The notes: generated from the sequence alone by a model not told the origin. 64,000 nt of DNA from Shewanella aestuarii (GCF_011765625.1 NZ_CP050313.1:3096501-3160500); one strand, 5' to 3'. Positions 27,530 through 37,700 are shown, counted from the first letter of the stretch. Translations and numbers: made by a program.

Positions 27530-28816
27530 CTAAACCTTCAGCCCCCACATATCAAAAGTTTCTTGGCAAAGCAGATCTCTAAAGTCAGGATGAGCAATAT
27601 CGATTAAGGCACGAGCACGTTCTCGTAACGATTTACCCCGCAGATTAGCTATGCCATATTCGGTGACGATGTAATGCACATGGGCACGGGTAGTAACAAC
27701 CCCAGCACCAGGTGACAAAACGGTGGCGATCCTTGAAACCGTACCTTTAGCTGCAGTACTTGGCAATGCAATCACTGAGCGGCCGCCCTCAGATAACCCT
27801 GCTCCACGAATAAAGTCCATTTGCCCGCCCACCCCTGAATAAATTCGCGTCCCCAATGAGTCAGCACAAATTTGTCCAGAAATATCCACCTGTAATGCCG
27901 AGTTTATCGCCATCACATTAGGATTCTTACGAATAATAGCCGTATCATTAACTTGCTCTATGTCCATAAAAATGACTGATGGATTGTCATTTACATAATC
28001 GTAAAGTCGCTGACTACCCAAGGCGAACCCCGTCACCAATTTACCCGGATGCACTTTTTTACGGCTGTTATTAATCACCCCAAGCTCAACCAGATTAAGC
28101 ACACCGTCTGAAAATAGCTCGGTATGTACGCCTAAATCTTTATGATCAGTCAAACAAGACAACACAGCATCAGGAATTGCACCTATGCCCATTTGCAAAC
28201 AGTCACCATCTCGTACTAGTTTTGCCACATGTTGACCAATCGCCAAGCTAGTGGCGTCACTTGCTGCCAGTGGATGCTGGGGTAATGGCACACTTTGCTC
28301 ATACACTGCGGCAAATTTATGATAATGAATAAAGCCATCACCATGAGTGCGTGGCATTTGCGGGTTGATATGTGCAATTATTTTTTTCGCCATTTGACAG
28401 GCAGCAAGGGTAGCTTCTACCGATATGCCTAATGAACAAATACCATGCTGATCTGGCGGTGATACTTGAATAATAGCAGTATCAATAGGCTGTTCTCCTG
28501 AACGAAATAGTTTAGGTACTTCAGATAAAAAGATAGGCACATAATCAGCATCACCTTGCTGTAACAGCAACCTTGTGGGCAAGCCACCAAAAAAACAACG
28601 ATGACGAATATGTTGCTTTAAACGTGGATCGCTCAGTGATTCTGCGCATTCAGTATGTAATTGCAGCAAGGTTAAATTTTGCTTAGTTAGCGCATGCACA
28701 GCTAACGCATCAAGTAATACTTTAGGGGTTGCGCCCATAGAGTGAGTCCATAACGTTTCACCGTCTTCAATTAATGAAATGGCCTCTAATGCAGTGTTAC
28801 AAATAATTGGTTTCAT
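27530..28816 (-). CDS. Acetyl-CoA hydrolase/CoA-transferase family protein
   Basis: A 428-residue member of the family that includes 4-hydroxybutyrate and succinate:acetate CoA-transferases. The catalytic glutamate region is GVHTELFSDGVLNLVELG, and later motifs are SGVGGQMDFIRGAGLSEGG and YIVTEYGIANLRGKSLRERA. The enzyme should form a glutamyl-CoA thioester intermediate. The acyl substrate cannot be assigned; acetate and short-chain acids are likely. It is a single gene with no metabolic neighbours. Confidence 0.87.
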   Translation of the reverse strand: MKPIICNTALEAISLIEDGETLWTHSMGATPKVLLDALAVHALTKQNLTLLQLHTECAESLSDPRLKQHIRHRCFFGGLPTRLLLQQGDADYVPIFLSEVPKLFRSGEQPIDTAIIQVSPPDQHGICSLGISVEATLAACQMAKKIIAHINPQMPRTHGDGFIHYHKFAAVYEQSVPLPQHPLAASDATSLAIGQHVAKLVRDGDCLQMGIGAIPDAVLSCLTDHKDLGVHTELFSDGVLNLVELGVINNSRKKVHPGKLVTGFALGSQRLYDYVNDNPSVIFMDIEQVNDTAIIRKNPNVMAINSALQVDISGQICADSLGTRIYSGVGGQMDFIRGAGLSEGGRSVIALPSTAAKGTVSRIATVLSPGAGVVTTRAHVHYIVTEYGIANLRGKSLRERARALIDIAHPDFRDLLCQETFDMWGLKV

Positions 28817-28973
28817 TGATGTTGCCCAAAAATATGCCTAAAGCTAGTGTAAGGGCTAATCTAACGCTTTGACAGCATTAGTGATGTTGTCTTTGATCTT
28901 GAGCAATAGTTGATTTGATCTCGAAATCCGTTTAACCCATGCACCGAGTAACTACCACGTTAAAAACGAGCCG

Positions 28974-29918
28974 TTACTCGCACAGGTATTCACTGCACAC
29001 CTGATTGCGTCCGTTATTTTTTGCCATATACAAAAAGGTATCGGCTTGATTAATTAACTCTCGTAGGGTTTGACCTTGAAAATGGCTAACACCGCAACTA
29101 ATGGTCAGCGAGAGCGACAATTGATCAATAACCAGTGGCGTATTAGCTAATGTTTCTCTTAGCACATTTGCCTGCTGCAGGAGTTGTTGTTTAAAGTTGG
29201 CAAGCTCAATTGGTGCTTTAACTAAAATAAGAAACTCTTCCCCACCCCAGCGTATCACGGTATCGTCTTGCCCTTTTATCTGGCTAAATAGGTCGGCAAT
29301 ATGCTGCAATGCTTTGTCGCCAACGCCATGACCATGCTGATCATTGACCCGTTTAAAATGATCAACATCAATCATCATCACCCCATATTGTATATCGCCA
29401 TTAATGGCTAAATTGATATTCTTTACCGCTAGCGCAATGCCTTCACGGCGGTTATAACACCCCGTCAGCACATCAAACGTCGCATTATTTATCAATGTGG
29501 CTTCTAACTTTTTTTGCTCGGTGATGTCAAATATCACTCCTATTAACCCAGCGACATTACCTTGCAGATCAACAAAGCTGGTTTTATGAAATTTGACAAA
29601 GACAGGTTCACCTTCATTATTGCGAATTTCAACCTCATAAATTTGCACACCAGGATTATCAAATAATGCCTTATCGGCACTTTGATAAATATCGGCCAAA
29701 TCTTTTGCAAACAAGTCATAAACACTGGCCCCTACCAAGTCTTCTCGGGATATTTTGATGAAATCTTCAAATGCTTTATTACAACCTAAGTAAATGCCGT
29801 TGATATCTTTGTAAAAAATCGGCACAGGCAAGGTATCAATCGTAAATTGCAAAAAGGGATTATCCTTGGAAAAAAATGCCGATATATCAATCATGGCTAA
29901 GGGATCATTCAATAACAT
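28974..29918 (-). CDS. PAS-GGDEF diguanylate cyclase
   Basis: A 314-residue soluble protein with a PAS sensor domain (about residues 20-140, LPVPIFYKDINGIYLGCNKAFEDF, then a PAC segment VAGLIGVIFDITEQK) and a GGDEF domain (about 150-312, MIDVDHFKRVNDQHGHGVGDKAL, WGGEEFLIL). The catalytic GGEEF is intact. The RxxD product-inhibition site is missing (GQDD precedes TVIRW). The ATG at 29918 was chosen because GAGAGGA lies at ideal distance; a longer ORF upstream adds 36 residues without a domain. Confidence 0.88.
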   Translation of the reverse strand: MLLNDPLAMIDISAFFSKDNPFLQFTIDTLPVPIFYKDINGIYLGCNKAFEDFIKISREDLVGASVYDLFAKDLADIYQSADKALFDNPGVQIYEVEIRNNEGEPVFVKFHKTSFVDLQGNVAGLIGVIFDITEQKKLEATLINNATFDVLTGCYNRREGIALAVKNINLAINGDIQYGVMMIDVDHFKRVNDQHGHGVGDKALQHIADLFSQIKGQDDTVIRWGGEEFLILVKAPIELANFKQQLLQQANVLRETLANTPLVIDQLSLSLTISCGVSHFQGQTLRELINQADTFLYMAKNNGRNQVCSEYLCE

Positions 29919-30229
29919 CAAAGTCCTCTCATAAAAAGCATTCAAAATGAGTATAGCTTCACTATCAATAAAAGCACTGTAAATTAAGCGCTTAACATCC
30001 TCACAAATACCGCCAAACGAAAGCAAAACTCTTGTGCAGTTTTTTGAATATATTGCTGATTTAAATCGTGATCTTGATCAAAAGAACATCAAATTGACAA
30101 GCCTATACTGGTCATAAGAAAGCCAATCATTTTTCGCTTCACCATATGCAGCAAAGTCGATGTTGTTTGCCGTGTCACCCTATCGAAGTGCTGCTATGCA
30201 TCTTAAAACATAAAACAAAGGAGGCCATC

Positions 30230-32278
30230 ATGGCTGAGTTCACCACCGAACAGATAAGGAATTTAGCAGTGCTAGGGCACACTGGCTCGGGTAAGTCTTC
30301 ATTGCTAGAGGCATTACTGTTTCAAGGTAAGGCTATCCCCCAAAAAGGCAGGGTCGATAAGGGCACAAATCATGCTGATTTCACTGCCCAAGAAAAAGAC
30401 CATCGCCATAGCCTAGAACCTTCTTTTCTTAATCTTGACATCGACAATCATCACATTAACTTTATCGATACCCCAGGTTTACCAGACTTTTTTGGCCGCG
30501 CCTTATTACCGCTTCCCGGCGTTGAAACCGTTTTATTAGTCATAAACGCTGCCGCTGGTATTGAAACTATTACTCAACGGGCATTTGATGCAGCCAGAGC
30601 ACAAGGTAAAGTGGTATTAATTGCTATCAACCATATTGATGAAAATGCGCAGCGACTCCCTGCGTTACTGCAAGATATTCAAACTAAATTTGGCCACCGC
30701 TGTTTACCAGTCAACTTACCTAACGCAGCACTTGATGATGTAATTGATTGCTACCTTCACCCTGAACCTCAATTGCAAGGCAGTGCATTATTTCACGATA
30801 TTAGTGCAGCAAGAGATGAGCTAGTTGATACCGTATTAGAAGAAGACGATGAATTAATGTCGCTTTACCTTGAGCAAGGTGAATCGCTAAGTCCTGAGCA
30901 ATTACACGAACCGTTAGAAACCGCACTGCGAATGGGCCACTTAGTTCCAGTTTGCTTTACCAGTGCAGAAAATGAAGTCGGTATCGCGGCTTTATTGGAG
31001 CTTATTATTAAGCTGTGTCCTAATCCACTTGAAGCTAATCCACCACAATTCATCAAAGGTTCTGGTGAAAACGCCCTTCCTGTCGATGTGACCCAGTCAG
31101 CAACTGATCACGTACTCGCTCATGTATTTAGGGTTTCTATCGATCCGTTCCTTGGCCGAATGGGAGTATTTCGTGTTCATCAAGGTACCATCACCTTAGG
31201 CATGAAGCTATTTGTTGGCGATAACCGTAAACCTGTTAAAGTCAGCAGTTTATTTAAATTACAAGGCGATCAACAAATTGCGGTAACCTGCGCAATCCCC
31301 GGTGATATTTGCGCCGTGTCTAAAGTCGATGAGCTCACCGTCGGTGCAGTATTACATGACAGTCACGACGAAGATGAATTTAGCTTACCTGAGTTAAGCT
31401 TTCCTCAACCTATCTTTGGTTTAGCCATTTCGGCAAAACGTCGCGGTGATGAGCAAAAAATTGCTGAAGTACTCAATAAATTAGTCGCTGAAGATCCCAG
31501 CTTACATATCGCCAAAAATGAAGCTGAAGGACAAACCGTGCTGCAAGGACAAGGTGATTTGCACCTTCAAATCGCTCTCGAAAAAGCCCACAACATGTTT
31601 AAGGTTGATTTAGAAACCCAAGTGCCTGCAGTGGCTTACCGCGAAACCATTACCAAAGCAGCCACAGCGCGTTATCGTCATAAAAAACAATCTGGCGGCT
31701 CAGGTCAATTTGGTGAAGTTGAAATCACTATCGAGCCTTTACCAAGAGGTACAGGTTTTGAGTTTGTCAGCAAAGTGGTGGGCGGCTCAGTTCCCAGTCA
31801 GTATATTCCAGCCGTTGAAAAAGGAGTTAAAGAAGCCATGATTAGCGGCGCACTGGCAGGCTATCCGATGCAAGACATTAAAGTCACCTTACTTGATGGC
31901 AAACATCACAGTGTTGACTCTAAAGAAATTGCCTTTGTGATGGCGGGCAAAAAAGCATTTTTAGATGCTGTTGAACAAGCTTCAGCAGTGATCCTCGAGC
32001 CGATTGTGGAAATGCAAGTGAGTGTAGCGCAAGAGCATGTAGGTGATATTACGGGCGATATCAGTGCAAATCGCGGCATTATTTGCGGCACACAAGCAAC
32101 AGATAACAACAAGGTTTCTGTCGCAGTAGAGGCACCATTAGCCACAGTTGATGATTATTCAACTCGGCTGAAATCAATGACAGGTGGCGATGGCCAATTT
32201 GCTATGACATTTAGCCGTTATGACATAGTGCCTGAACATGTGCAACGCCAGTTAATAGCCGAAACCAAGCTAGATTAG
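30230..32278 (+). CDS. Elongation factor G-like GTPase (EF-G paralogue)
   Basis: A 682-residue protein with EF-G domain order: GTPase domain (P-loop GHTGSGKSS near residue 19), domain II, then domains III-V (RYRHKKQSGGSGQFGEVEI, PSQYIPAVEKGVKEAM). The GTPase motifs deviate from EF-G: switch II is DTPGLPDF rather than DTPGHVDF, so the catalytic His is Leu, and G4 is NHID. This suggests weak or altered GTP hydrolysis. Start at ATG 30230 is set by AAAGGAGG. It resembles the second EF-G copies of Shewanella and other bacteria, whose function is not settled. Confidence 0.87.
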   Translation: MAEFTTEQIRNLAVLGHTGSGKSSLLEALLFQGKAIPQKGRVDKGTNHADFTAQEKDHRHSLEPSFLNLDIDNHHINFIDTPGLPDFFGRALLPLPGVETVLLVINAAAGIETITQRAFDAARAQGKVVLIAINHIDENAQRLPALLQDIQTKFGHRCLPVNLPNAALDDVIDCYLHPEPQLQGSALFHDISAARDELVDTVLEEDDELMSLYLEQGESLSPEQLHEPLETALRMGHLVPVCFTSAENEVGIAALLELIIKLCPNPLEANPPQFIKGSGENALPVDVTQSATDHVLAHVFRVSIDPFLGRMGVFRVHQGTITLGMKLFVGDNRKPVKVSSLFKLQGDQQIAVTCAIPGDICAVSKVDELTVGAVLHDSHDEDEFSLPELSFPQPIFGLAISAKRRGDEQKIAEVLNKLVAEDPSLHIAKNEAEGQTVLQGQGDLHLQIALEKAHNMFKVDLETQVPAVAYRETITKAATARYRHKKQSGGSGQFGEVEITIEPLPRGTGFEFVSKVVGGSVPSQYIPAVEKGVKEAMISGALAGYPMQDIKVTLLDGKHHSVDSKEIAFVMAGKKAFLDAVEQASAVILEPIVEMQVSVAQEHVGDITGDISANRGIICGTQATDNNKVSVAVEAPLATVDDYSTRLKSMTGGDGQFAMTFSRYDIVPEHVQRQLIAETKLD

Positions 32279-32291
32279 CAGACAAAACAAC

Positions 32292-32323
32292 AGGAGGGCT
32301 AATGCCCTCCTTGTTTATTTTTT
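32292..32323 (+). terminator. Terminator between EF-G-like and HopJ genes
   Basis: AGGAGGGC (32292-32299) pairs with GCCCTCCT (32304-32311) over a TAAT loop, followed by TGTTTATTTTTT. It lies between two converging genes and overlaps the HopJ stop region; the T tract serves the plus strand. Confidence 0.85.
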
Positions 32324-32684
32324 AGCACTCAGCTTTACTCGCTAATACTTTAGCTGGTTCTTGTTCAAACTGAATCCCATCCCAGCCATGTTGAACAAAC
32401 TGACGAATATTTTGATGATCATTTGCTTGTGGGTTAGCCAGCACATCTCGGTAATGTTGGCCAAATAGAGCCAAAGTTTGCTGCTGAGTAAGTTGTTGTA
32501 ACAGGCCAAAAGCAAATACCTTACACGAGCCTGAGTTTTCACCCGCACTGTTGCGCTGTGATCCATTGGTAAACCCCGTTACGCTGAAGTCATAATGGCT
32601 ATCAATTAATGCTAAAAAGTCTTCAAACATAAGGCTGTCGGCTTGATGTTCAAGCTTGTCGATAAAGTCAGCAATATTGCTCAT
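32322..32684 (-). CDS. HopJ-family protein
   Basis: A 120-residue protein of the HopJ type III effector family (PF08888): FEDFLALIDSHYDFSVTGFTNG, NSAGENSGSCKVFAFG, and ALFGQHYRDVLANP are family-typical. The family name comes from a Pseudomonas effector screen, but homologues are widespread in bacteria without type III secretion, so effector function should not be assumed here. I start at the ATG at 32684; five more upstream codons are possible. There is no secretion system in the window. Confidence 0.85.
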   Translation of the reverse strand: MSNIADFIDKLEHQADSLMFEDFLALIDSHYDFSVTGFTNGSQRNSAGENSGSCKVFAFGLLQQLTQQQTLALFGQHYRDVLANPQANDHQNIRQFVQHGWDGIQFEQEPAKVLASKAEC

Positions 32685-32921
32685 GGGTATTAAATCCACT
32701 CAAAAAATAAAAGCCTACCCTAAAGCCAGATTTCACCTTGGTCAAATGAAAAACCGTCATCCAAAATGAGCCCAAGTTACCGGTGCACACTATTTAACCA
32801 ACCGTTCAATTTTATTGTATGTTTAGGGTTAAATTTTCCAATATTTTATCGATTAATCCTAAGATATAGTAAGCCAATTAAGTCAACAGTCAGCATACTT
32901 TGATACACGGAGAGCAAACGG

Positions 32922-33617
32922 ATGATCACTTTACGTCACGCACATGAGCGAGGCCATGCAAACTTTGGCTGGTTAGATAGCAAGCATAGTTTTTCATTCG
33001 GTAGCTATTACGATGCTGCGCACATGGGAATATCTGCACTTAGAGTCATTAATGATGATAAAGTCTCGCCAGGTGCTGGATTTACCCCTCATGGTCACAA
33101 AAACATGGAAATCATCAGCTATGTGCTTGAAGGCGCAATTGCCCATAAAGACAGCGAAGGTAATGTTGCCGTGTTACCTGCTGGTGAGTTTCAATTAATG
33201 TCCGCAGGAACTGGGATTAGCCATAGTGAATTCAATGCGTCTAAAACTGATGACCTCAAATTTTTACAAATTTGGATCCAACCCAATGTAATAGGCACTA
33301 AACCTGAATATCAACAAAAGCACTTTGGTCAAGCACTGGGGTTAACCACAATCGCCTCTGCTGATGGCAAAGAGGGCAGCTTACGATTAAAACAAGATGC
33401 AACCTTGTCACAGCTTATTTTAGCTGCGCAATCACAGCTCACCATTGAAGTCAGCCCAAGCCGACATACCTATGTTCATCAAGTTCAAGGGGAATTGTCG
33501 ATAAACCACCACAAGTTAAATGCTGGCGATGGCGCACATATTAGTGAAGTTCAATCGATAACACTTAACAATGTTAGTGATCAACAAGTCACCGCATTAA
33601 TATTTGATTTACCTTAG
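32922..33617 (+). CDS. Pirin family protein (YhhW-like)
   Basis: A 231-residue bicupin with the pirin N-terminal core: ITLRHAHERGHANFGWLDSKHSFSFG, then the metal-ligand region FTPHGHKNMEIISYVLEGAIAHKDS (His residues and Glu of the iron site), and MSAGTGISHSEFN. E. coli YhhW, its close relative, shows quercetin 2,3-dioxygenase activity in vitro. A strong ribosome site GGAGAG precedes the ATG. It is monocistronic. Confidence 0.9.
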   Translation: MITLRHAHERGHANFGWLDSKHSFSFGSYYDAAHMGISALRVINDDKVSPGAGFTPHGHKNMEIISYVLEGAIAHKDSEGNVAVLPAGEFQLMSAGTGISHSEFNASKTDDLKFLQIWIQPNVIGTKPEYQQKHFGQALGLTTIASADGKEGSLRLKQDATLSQLILAAQSQLTIEVSPSRHTYVHQVQGELSINHHKLNAGDGAHISEVQSITLNNVSDQQVTALIFDLP

Positions 33618-33808
33618 GGCTTATTGATCGGCTTACATAGGTGGTGAAAATAACTTAAGGCGTCAACACGGATAATTTGGCAATCGGGTCATGTGCATAA
33701 CCTGATGTGTGACTCATAGCGTGAGATAAAGCACGAGCCATCCTTAAACAATCAACTCCACTTATGGGTAAGTAAAGCAGTTTAACTTTTGCTAAAACAG
33801 ATTGTAAA

Positions 33809-34999
33809 TTATGAATGTAAGCCAAATGACATAATATTATGTAATTTGGACCCTTGTTGCTGTTGAGGTTTTACTTGCAAAGTCGGATTCTTTAGTTCTG
33901 CACCAGCCCTTTGCAAAATCGTCTGCCAGCTATGGTCATCCTTAGTTTGAAGCGCAAAACCAATATTCACCGCAACCGATATCTCTTTAGGCAAAGTGTT
34001 TAAACGACAACAGGCCACTTTAAGATGAATCCGCTGAGTTAAACCTTGTAATTGCGCCAGATCAAAATGTGTCGATAACACTACAAATTTGCGCTCATTC
34101 AGTCTAAAGACCTCATGTTGAACATTGGCTATATGCTGCACGATATCGGCAACATGTTTAATAACATCATCTGTTACATTCGAGCCAAAATCTTGGTTCA
34201 CCCTTTCAATATCAGCCACTTCAACTAAAAGAAAACTTAACTTTTGCTGCTGACTATCAGGATTAAAGCATTGGCTAGCCTGTAAAACTAACGAAGGTTT
34301 TGTTAATAATCCCGTTAACTTATCGACTTGCGTTGCTTGATGTAAATGTGCCTGTTGCTGACGAGAAACAATTAAACAACAAGCTAAAGTCATTAGCGTA
34401 AGAAAAACGATAACGGCCAGCGTACCGGACTCTAGTAACAATTGACTGCCTAGTTCAGTGAGTGGAAAGGTTTGGTCAAACGCCACAAACACAAAACGAA
34501 CAAGTTGTTGGCCAAAAAAAATCAGTTCAGCCAGCATCAATGGATAATAAGTTAGCAGAAGAGTTTGTTGTTTGGTATTTCGCAATACTGTGATAACCGT
34601 AGAAATACTGATCAGCATTAAAAGTGGGTAGATATACAATAAGCGGTGAGTTAACGTTTCAAGCAGCCCAGGAATATAATGAATAAAAAACACTAATACA
34701 GCGATATAAATAACCGGTATCCATTGGGGCGCTAATTGAAAATGCCGCCTTAAGCCAACCAGCAAACCTAAATGAGCAAGAACGTACAAACCATTTGCCG
34801 CAGCAGGTCCCAACCAATAAGGCAAGGTGACATAATAAGATAGCAACCCTATGGTGCTACTAACCAAAAACAGCCCACCAGCAATTGTCCAATCCAGCAA
34901 GCAGCGTTGTTTATGGCCAATAACATAAAAAATACTGAAGGTGATGACCATCACAGCGCTAACAATGACGATGATCAGATGTAAAATAAAAGCGTCCAT
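33809..34999 (-). CDS. Membrane protein with degenerate GGDEF domain
   Basis: A 396-residue protein: about six to seven transmembrane helices in the first 215 residues, then a GGDEF-fold domain (VDKLTGLLTKPSLVL, LLVEVADIERVNQDFGSNVTDDVIKHVADIV). The active-site loop reads FRLNERKFVVL where active enzymes have R-x-GGEEF, so it should not make c-di-GMP. The metal-binding Asp position is also altered (VEVADI for FDVDHF). A role as a receptor or inactive partner is an inference. Confidence 0.82.
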   Translation of the reverse strand: MDAFILHLIIVIVSAVMVITFSIFYVIGHKQRCLLDWTIAGGLFLVSSTIGLLSYYVTLPYWLGPAAANGLYVLAHLGLLVGLRRHFQLAPQWIPVIYIAVLVFFIHYIPGLLETLTHRLLYIYPLLMLISISTVITVLRNTKQQTLLLTYYPLMLAELIFFGQQLVRFVFVAFDQTFPLTELGSQLLLESGTLAVIVFLTLMTLACCLIVSRQQQAHLHQATQVDKLTGLLTKPSLVLQASQCFNPDSQQQKLSFLLVEVADIERVNQDFGSNVTDDVIKHVADIVQHIANVQHEVFRLNERKFVVLSTHFDLAQLQGLTQRIHLKVACCRLNTLPKEISVAVNIGFALQTKDDHSWQTILQRAGAELKNPTLQVKPQQQQGSKLHNIMSFGLHS

Positions 35000-35086
35000 T
35001 GCTTATGTTCCATCCATAGTTTGCTCTGTGGCTTACTGAGTAAACACTAATATATCGCCAACATCTAATTTATCAAACCATTAATA

Positions 35087-35731
35087 TTACAAATGACCCA
35101 CTTTTACCCAAATTAAGGTGTTTTGTTCAACATAGGGATTGTGTGCGCTTAAATGCGGACTACGGATCCAAGTGCCAGCAGGATAGCGGCCTAACTCATC
35201 AATAAACTCACCGCTAATAACATAAATCTCTTCGCCGCCAAAATGCCTATGGGGTTGAAATTGAGTCCCCGCAGGCCAATAAACTAACGCGGTAGACTCA
35301 GTGAGGTGTTGATGAAGAGGCATCACCTGTAGTGCGCCATAACCTTGTTGCCATTGATTATTTTGTGTATCAATTAAAACTTGTTCAGTATCGGTTTGTT
35401 GAAACTGATGCAGCTTAACTAATAATGTGCATCCTTCGACACTAAAGGGTGCATGGCTAAAACCTTCTGGATTACGAATATAGCTCCCTTTGGGGTAGTC
35501 GCCAGTTTCATCTGAAAATACCCCGTCTAATACCAGTATCTCTTCACCTTTAGGGTGTGGATGGCTGGCAAACTTGGCTCCTGCATCATATTTAACAATA
35601 CTGGTAGCATGGCCACACTCGGCGTCTTGCCTTGCAAGACGCTTGCGCCAAACACCAGGGGCAGGACTTTTATCCCATTTAAGCTCATGAGTGTTGATCA
35701 CCACGCGCTGACTAAAATCCATGTTTAACAT
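35087..35731 (-). CDS. ChrR-like double-cupin protein
   Basis: A 214-residue protein with two similar ChrR-type cupin domains in tandem. Each has the metal-ligand pattern: FASHPHPKGEEILVLDGVFSDE in the first and FQPHRHFGGEEIYVISGEFIDE in the second, both followed by DYPKGSYIRNP or RYPAGTWIRSP. ChrR cupins bind zinc and respond to reactive oxygen in the Rhodobacter sigma-E/ChrR pair, but here the N-terminal anti-sigma domain is missing and no sigma gene is adjacent. The start is ATG 35731; an ATG at 35722 is equally possible. Confidence 0.83.
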   Translation of the reverse strand: MLNMDFSQRVVINTHELKWDKSPAPGVWRKRLARQDAECGHATSIVKYDAGAKFASHPHPKGEEILVLDGVFSDETGDYPKGSYIRNPEGFSHAPFSVEGCTLLVKLHQFQQTDTEQVLIDTQNNQWQQGYGALQVMPLHQHLTESTALVYWPAGTQFQPHRHFGGEEIYVISGEFIDELGRYPAGTWIRSPHLSAHNPYVEQNTLIWVKVGHL

Positions 35732-35782
35732 TCAATATCTCATTATTATAAGCCAGCAGCGTTAAGGCATTATGCCATCGCT

Positions 35783-36691
35783 TTAGCTATCACTGTTTAC
35801 ATTGGCTAGTTCTTTTTGTTTTTTATACGTTTTAGCCGAGGCTGGAATAGGTGAAACCTTGCCGGTTTCAAGCCACTTTTTAAGACGATTTGCATCTGCC
35901 ATGTGGGTATATTTACCAAAAGCATCCAATACCACAAATGCCACTTTACGTTTATCCATTTCGGTCAACATCACTAAGCAATGCCCCGCTTTACTGGTAT
36001 AACCGGTTTTAGAAAGTGCAATGTTCCAATTATCTTTAAACACCAGTTTATTGGTGTTGTGAAAATCTAGCTTGTAACGTGGTTTACTAAAAATAACATG
36101 CTTTTTCTCTTGCGAGCTAAGCTTGCCAAGCAATGGATAATCTTGACTGGCTTTTAATAAGGTGACTAAATCTTTGGCGCTCGATACATTCTCCACTGAT
36201 AAGCCTGTTGGCTCTGCAAAATAGGTATGGCTCATGCCTAGCGCTTTCGCTTTGGCGTTCATCGCTTTGACAAAAGCTTTAAAACCACCCGGATAATGAT
36301 GTGCCAAAGAGGTAGCTGCGCGGTTTTCCGATGACATTAACGTCATTAGCATCATGGTTTCACGACTAACTTCGCTTCCTATCCGAACACGAGAATGCAC
36401 ATTATTCATAATCGGCGAGTCATCAATTTTAACTGTGATTTTTTCATTCATTGGTAGTTTGGCATCTAACACCACCATGGCCGTCATTAGCTTTGTGACA
36501 GAAGCAATCGGCACACTTTGGTTAATGTTACTGGCATATAAAACTTCATTGGTTTTCAGGTCGACCAACATTGCACTGCCTGCGGCTAACTCTTGATGGT
36601 TTGCCGGTGTTGATTTGGCCGCGGCTATAACCGTTTGAGATGTAGCCAGCAAGGTCACACAAGCCACAAGGACGAATTGGATAAATTTCAT
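35783..36691 (-). CDS. pbpG: D-alanyl-D-alanine endopeptidase (PBP7)
   Basis: A 302-residue periplasmic serine peptidase that cleaves D-Ala cross-links in peptidoglycan. It has a signal peptide (about 1-24), the active-site SVTK at residues 64-67 in [12 protein letters not shown], the SEN motif in [19 protein letters not shown], and KTG in [16 protein letters not shown]. The PGG after the SxN motif and the length fit PbpG rather than DacA/DacC carboxypeptidases, which carry a longer C-terminal domain. Confidence 0.9.
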   Translation of the reverse strand: MKFIQFVLVACVTLLATSQTVIAAAKSTPANHQELAAGSAMLVDLKTNEVLYASNINQSVPIASVTKLMTAMVVLDAKLPMNEKITVKIDDSPIMNNVHSRVRIGSEVSRETMMLMTLMSSENRAATSLAHHYPGGFKAFVKAMNAKAKALGMSHTYFAEPTGLSVENVSSAKDLVTLLKASQDYPLLGKLSSQEKKHVIFSKPRYKLDFHNTNKLVFKDNWNIALSKTGYTSKAGHCLVMLTEMDKRKVAFVVLDAFGKYTHMADANRLKKWLETGKVSPIPASAKTYKKQKELANVNSDS

Positions 36692-36898
36692 AATAAAAAG
36701 AAAAAATTGAATGTTAACAGTAATTATACGACATAATATTTATAGCTTGGCAATTAAATCAATACTTAGGTATTAAGTTTAGGCTTATTGTCGATGGCGC
36801 TTCCTTTGCACACTAAATACATACCCATTGCAATTTTAGTCGGTTTTATAACGAATTATGTGACTTGCAAGTAAATAAAATCCCCAGTTAACGTATCT

Positions 36899-36917
36899 GC
36901 TCAGGCTTAGCCTGAGC
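36899..36917 (+). promoter_or_regulatory. Perfect palindrome in the rpiA promoter region
   Basis: GCTCAGGC-tta-GCCTGAGC is an 8-bp perfect inverted repeat directly followed by TATACT, a good -10 element, 44 bp before the rpiA ATG. The position, between -10 and the expected -35, suggests an operator. Confidence 0.45.
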
Positions 36918-36960
36918 TATACTAAGGCAATTTATTTTATTGCCACCACAGGATGTTGAT

Positions 36961-37623
36961 ATGACTCAAGATGAAATGAAAAAAGCCGCAGGATGGGCAG
37001 CGCTGAAATACGTTGAACGAGATACCATAGTTGGAGTGGGTACGGGTTCAACGGTTAACCACTTCATTGATGCCCTTGCCACAATCAAGGATGACATCAA
37101 AGGTGCGGTATCAAGTTCTGAAGCTTCAACGGCTAAATTAAAGCAGCTTGGTATTGAAGTATTTGACCTAAACAATGTTGATGAAATTGCGGTTTATGTT
37201 GATGGTGCAGATGAAATTAATGATCGCATGGATATGATCAAAGGTGGCGGCGCAGCATTAACGCGTGAAAAAATTGTCGCAGCAGTGGCCAAAAAGTTCA
37301 TTTGTATTGTTGATAATACTAAGCAAGTTTCTATTTTAGGCCAGTTCCCACTGCCGGTTGAAGTTATCCCAATGGCGCGTTCATACGTTGCACGTGAACT
37401 TGTTAAATTAGGAGGCGATCCTGAATACCGTCAAGGTGTTATTACTGATAATGGTAATGTGATTTTAGATGTGCATAACATGCAAATATTAGATCCCAAA
37501 GTAATGGAAACTAAAATCAATGCGATTGTAGGTGTTGTCACTAATGGCCTTTTTGCTAACCGAGGGGCTGATGTACTACTTGTAGGCACTCCAAATGGGG
37601 TTGCGACAGTTTTACCAAAATAA
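36961..37623 (+). CDS. rpiA: Ribose-5-phosphate isomerase A
   Basis: RpiA interconverts ribose-5-phosphate and ribulose-5-phosphate in the pentose phosphate pathway. The 220-residue protein has [16 protein letters not shown], the DGADEI active-site segment, [12 protein letters not shown] and a C-terminal [15 protein letters not shown]. The ATG at 36961 is supported by AGGA at the right distance and by the normal length; an upstream start would add seven codons. Confidence 0.96.
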   Translation: MTQDEMKKAAGWAALKYVERDTIVGVGTGSTVNHFIDALATIKDDIKGAVSSSEASTAKLKQLGIEVFDLNNVDEIAVYVDGADEINDRMDMIKGGGAALTREKIVAAVAKKFICIVDNTKQVSILGQFPLPVEVIPMARSYVARELVKLGGDPEYRQGVITDNGNVILDVHNMQILDPKVMETKINAIVGVVTNGLFANRGADVLLVGTPNGVATVLPK

Positions 37624-37664
37624 CCCTAAAACTCTCCCTTTAAGCGATATGGGTTAAATGACAA

Positions 37665-37700
37665 AAAACGCCTAACAATCATCATTAGGCGTTTTCGTTT
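37665..37700. terminator. Bidirectional terminator between rpiA and the chemoreceptor gene
   Basis: AAAACGCCTAA (37665-37675) pairs with TTAGGCGTTTT (37685-37695), an 11-bp stem with A-rich left and T-rich right flanks, placed between two converging genes and able to serve both. Confidence 0.88.

Noticed and set aside
32322..32684. Type III secretion effector
   Set aside because: The HopJ family is widespread without secretion systems, and no type III genes are present.
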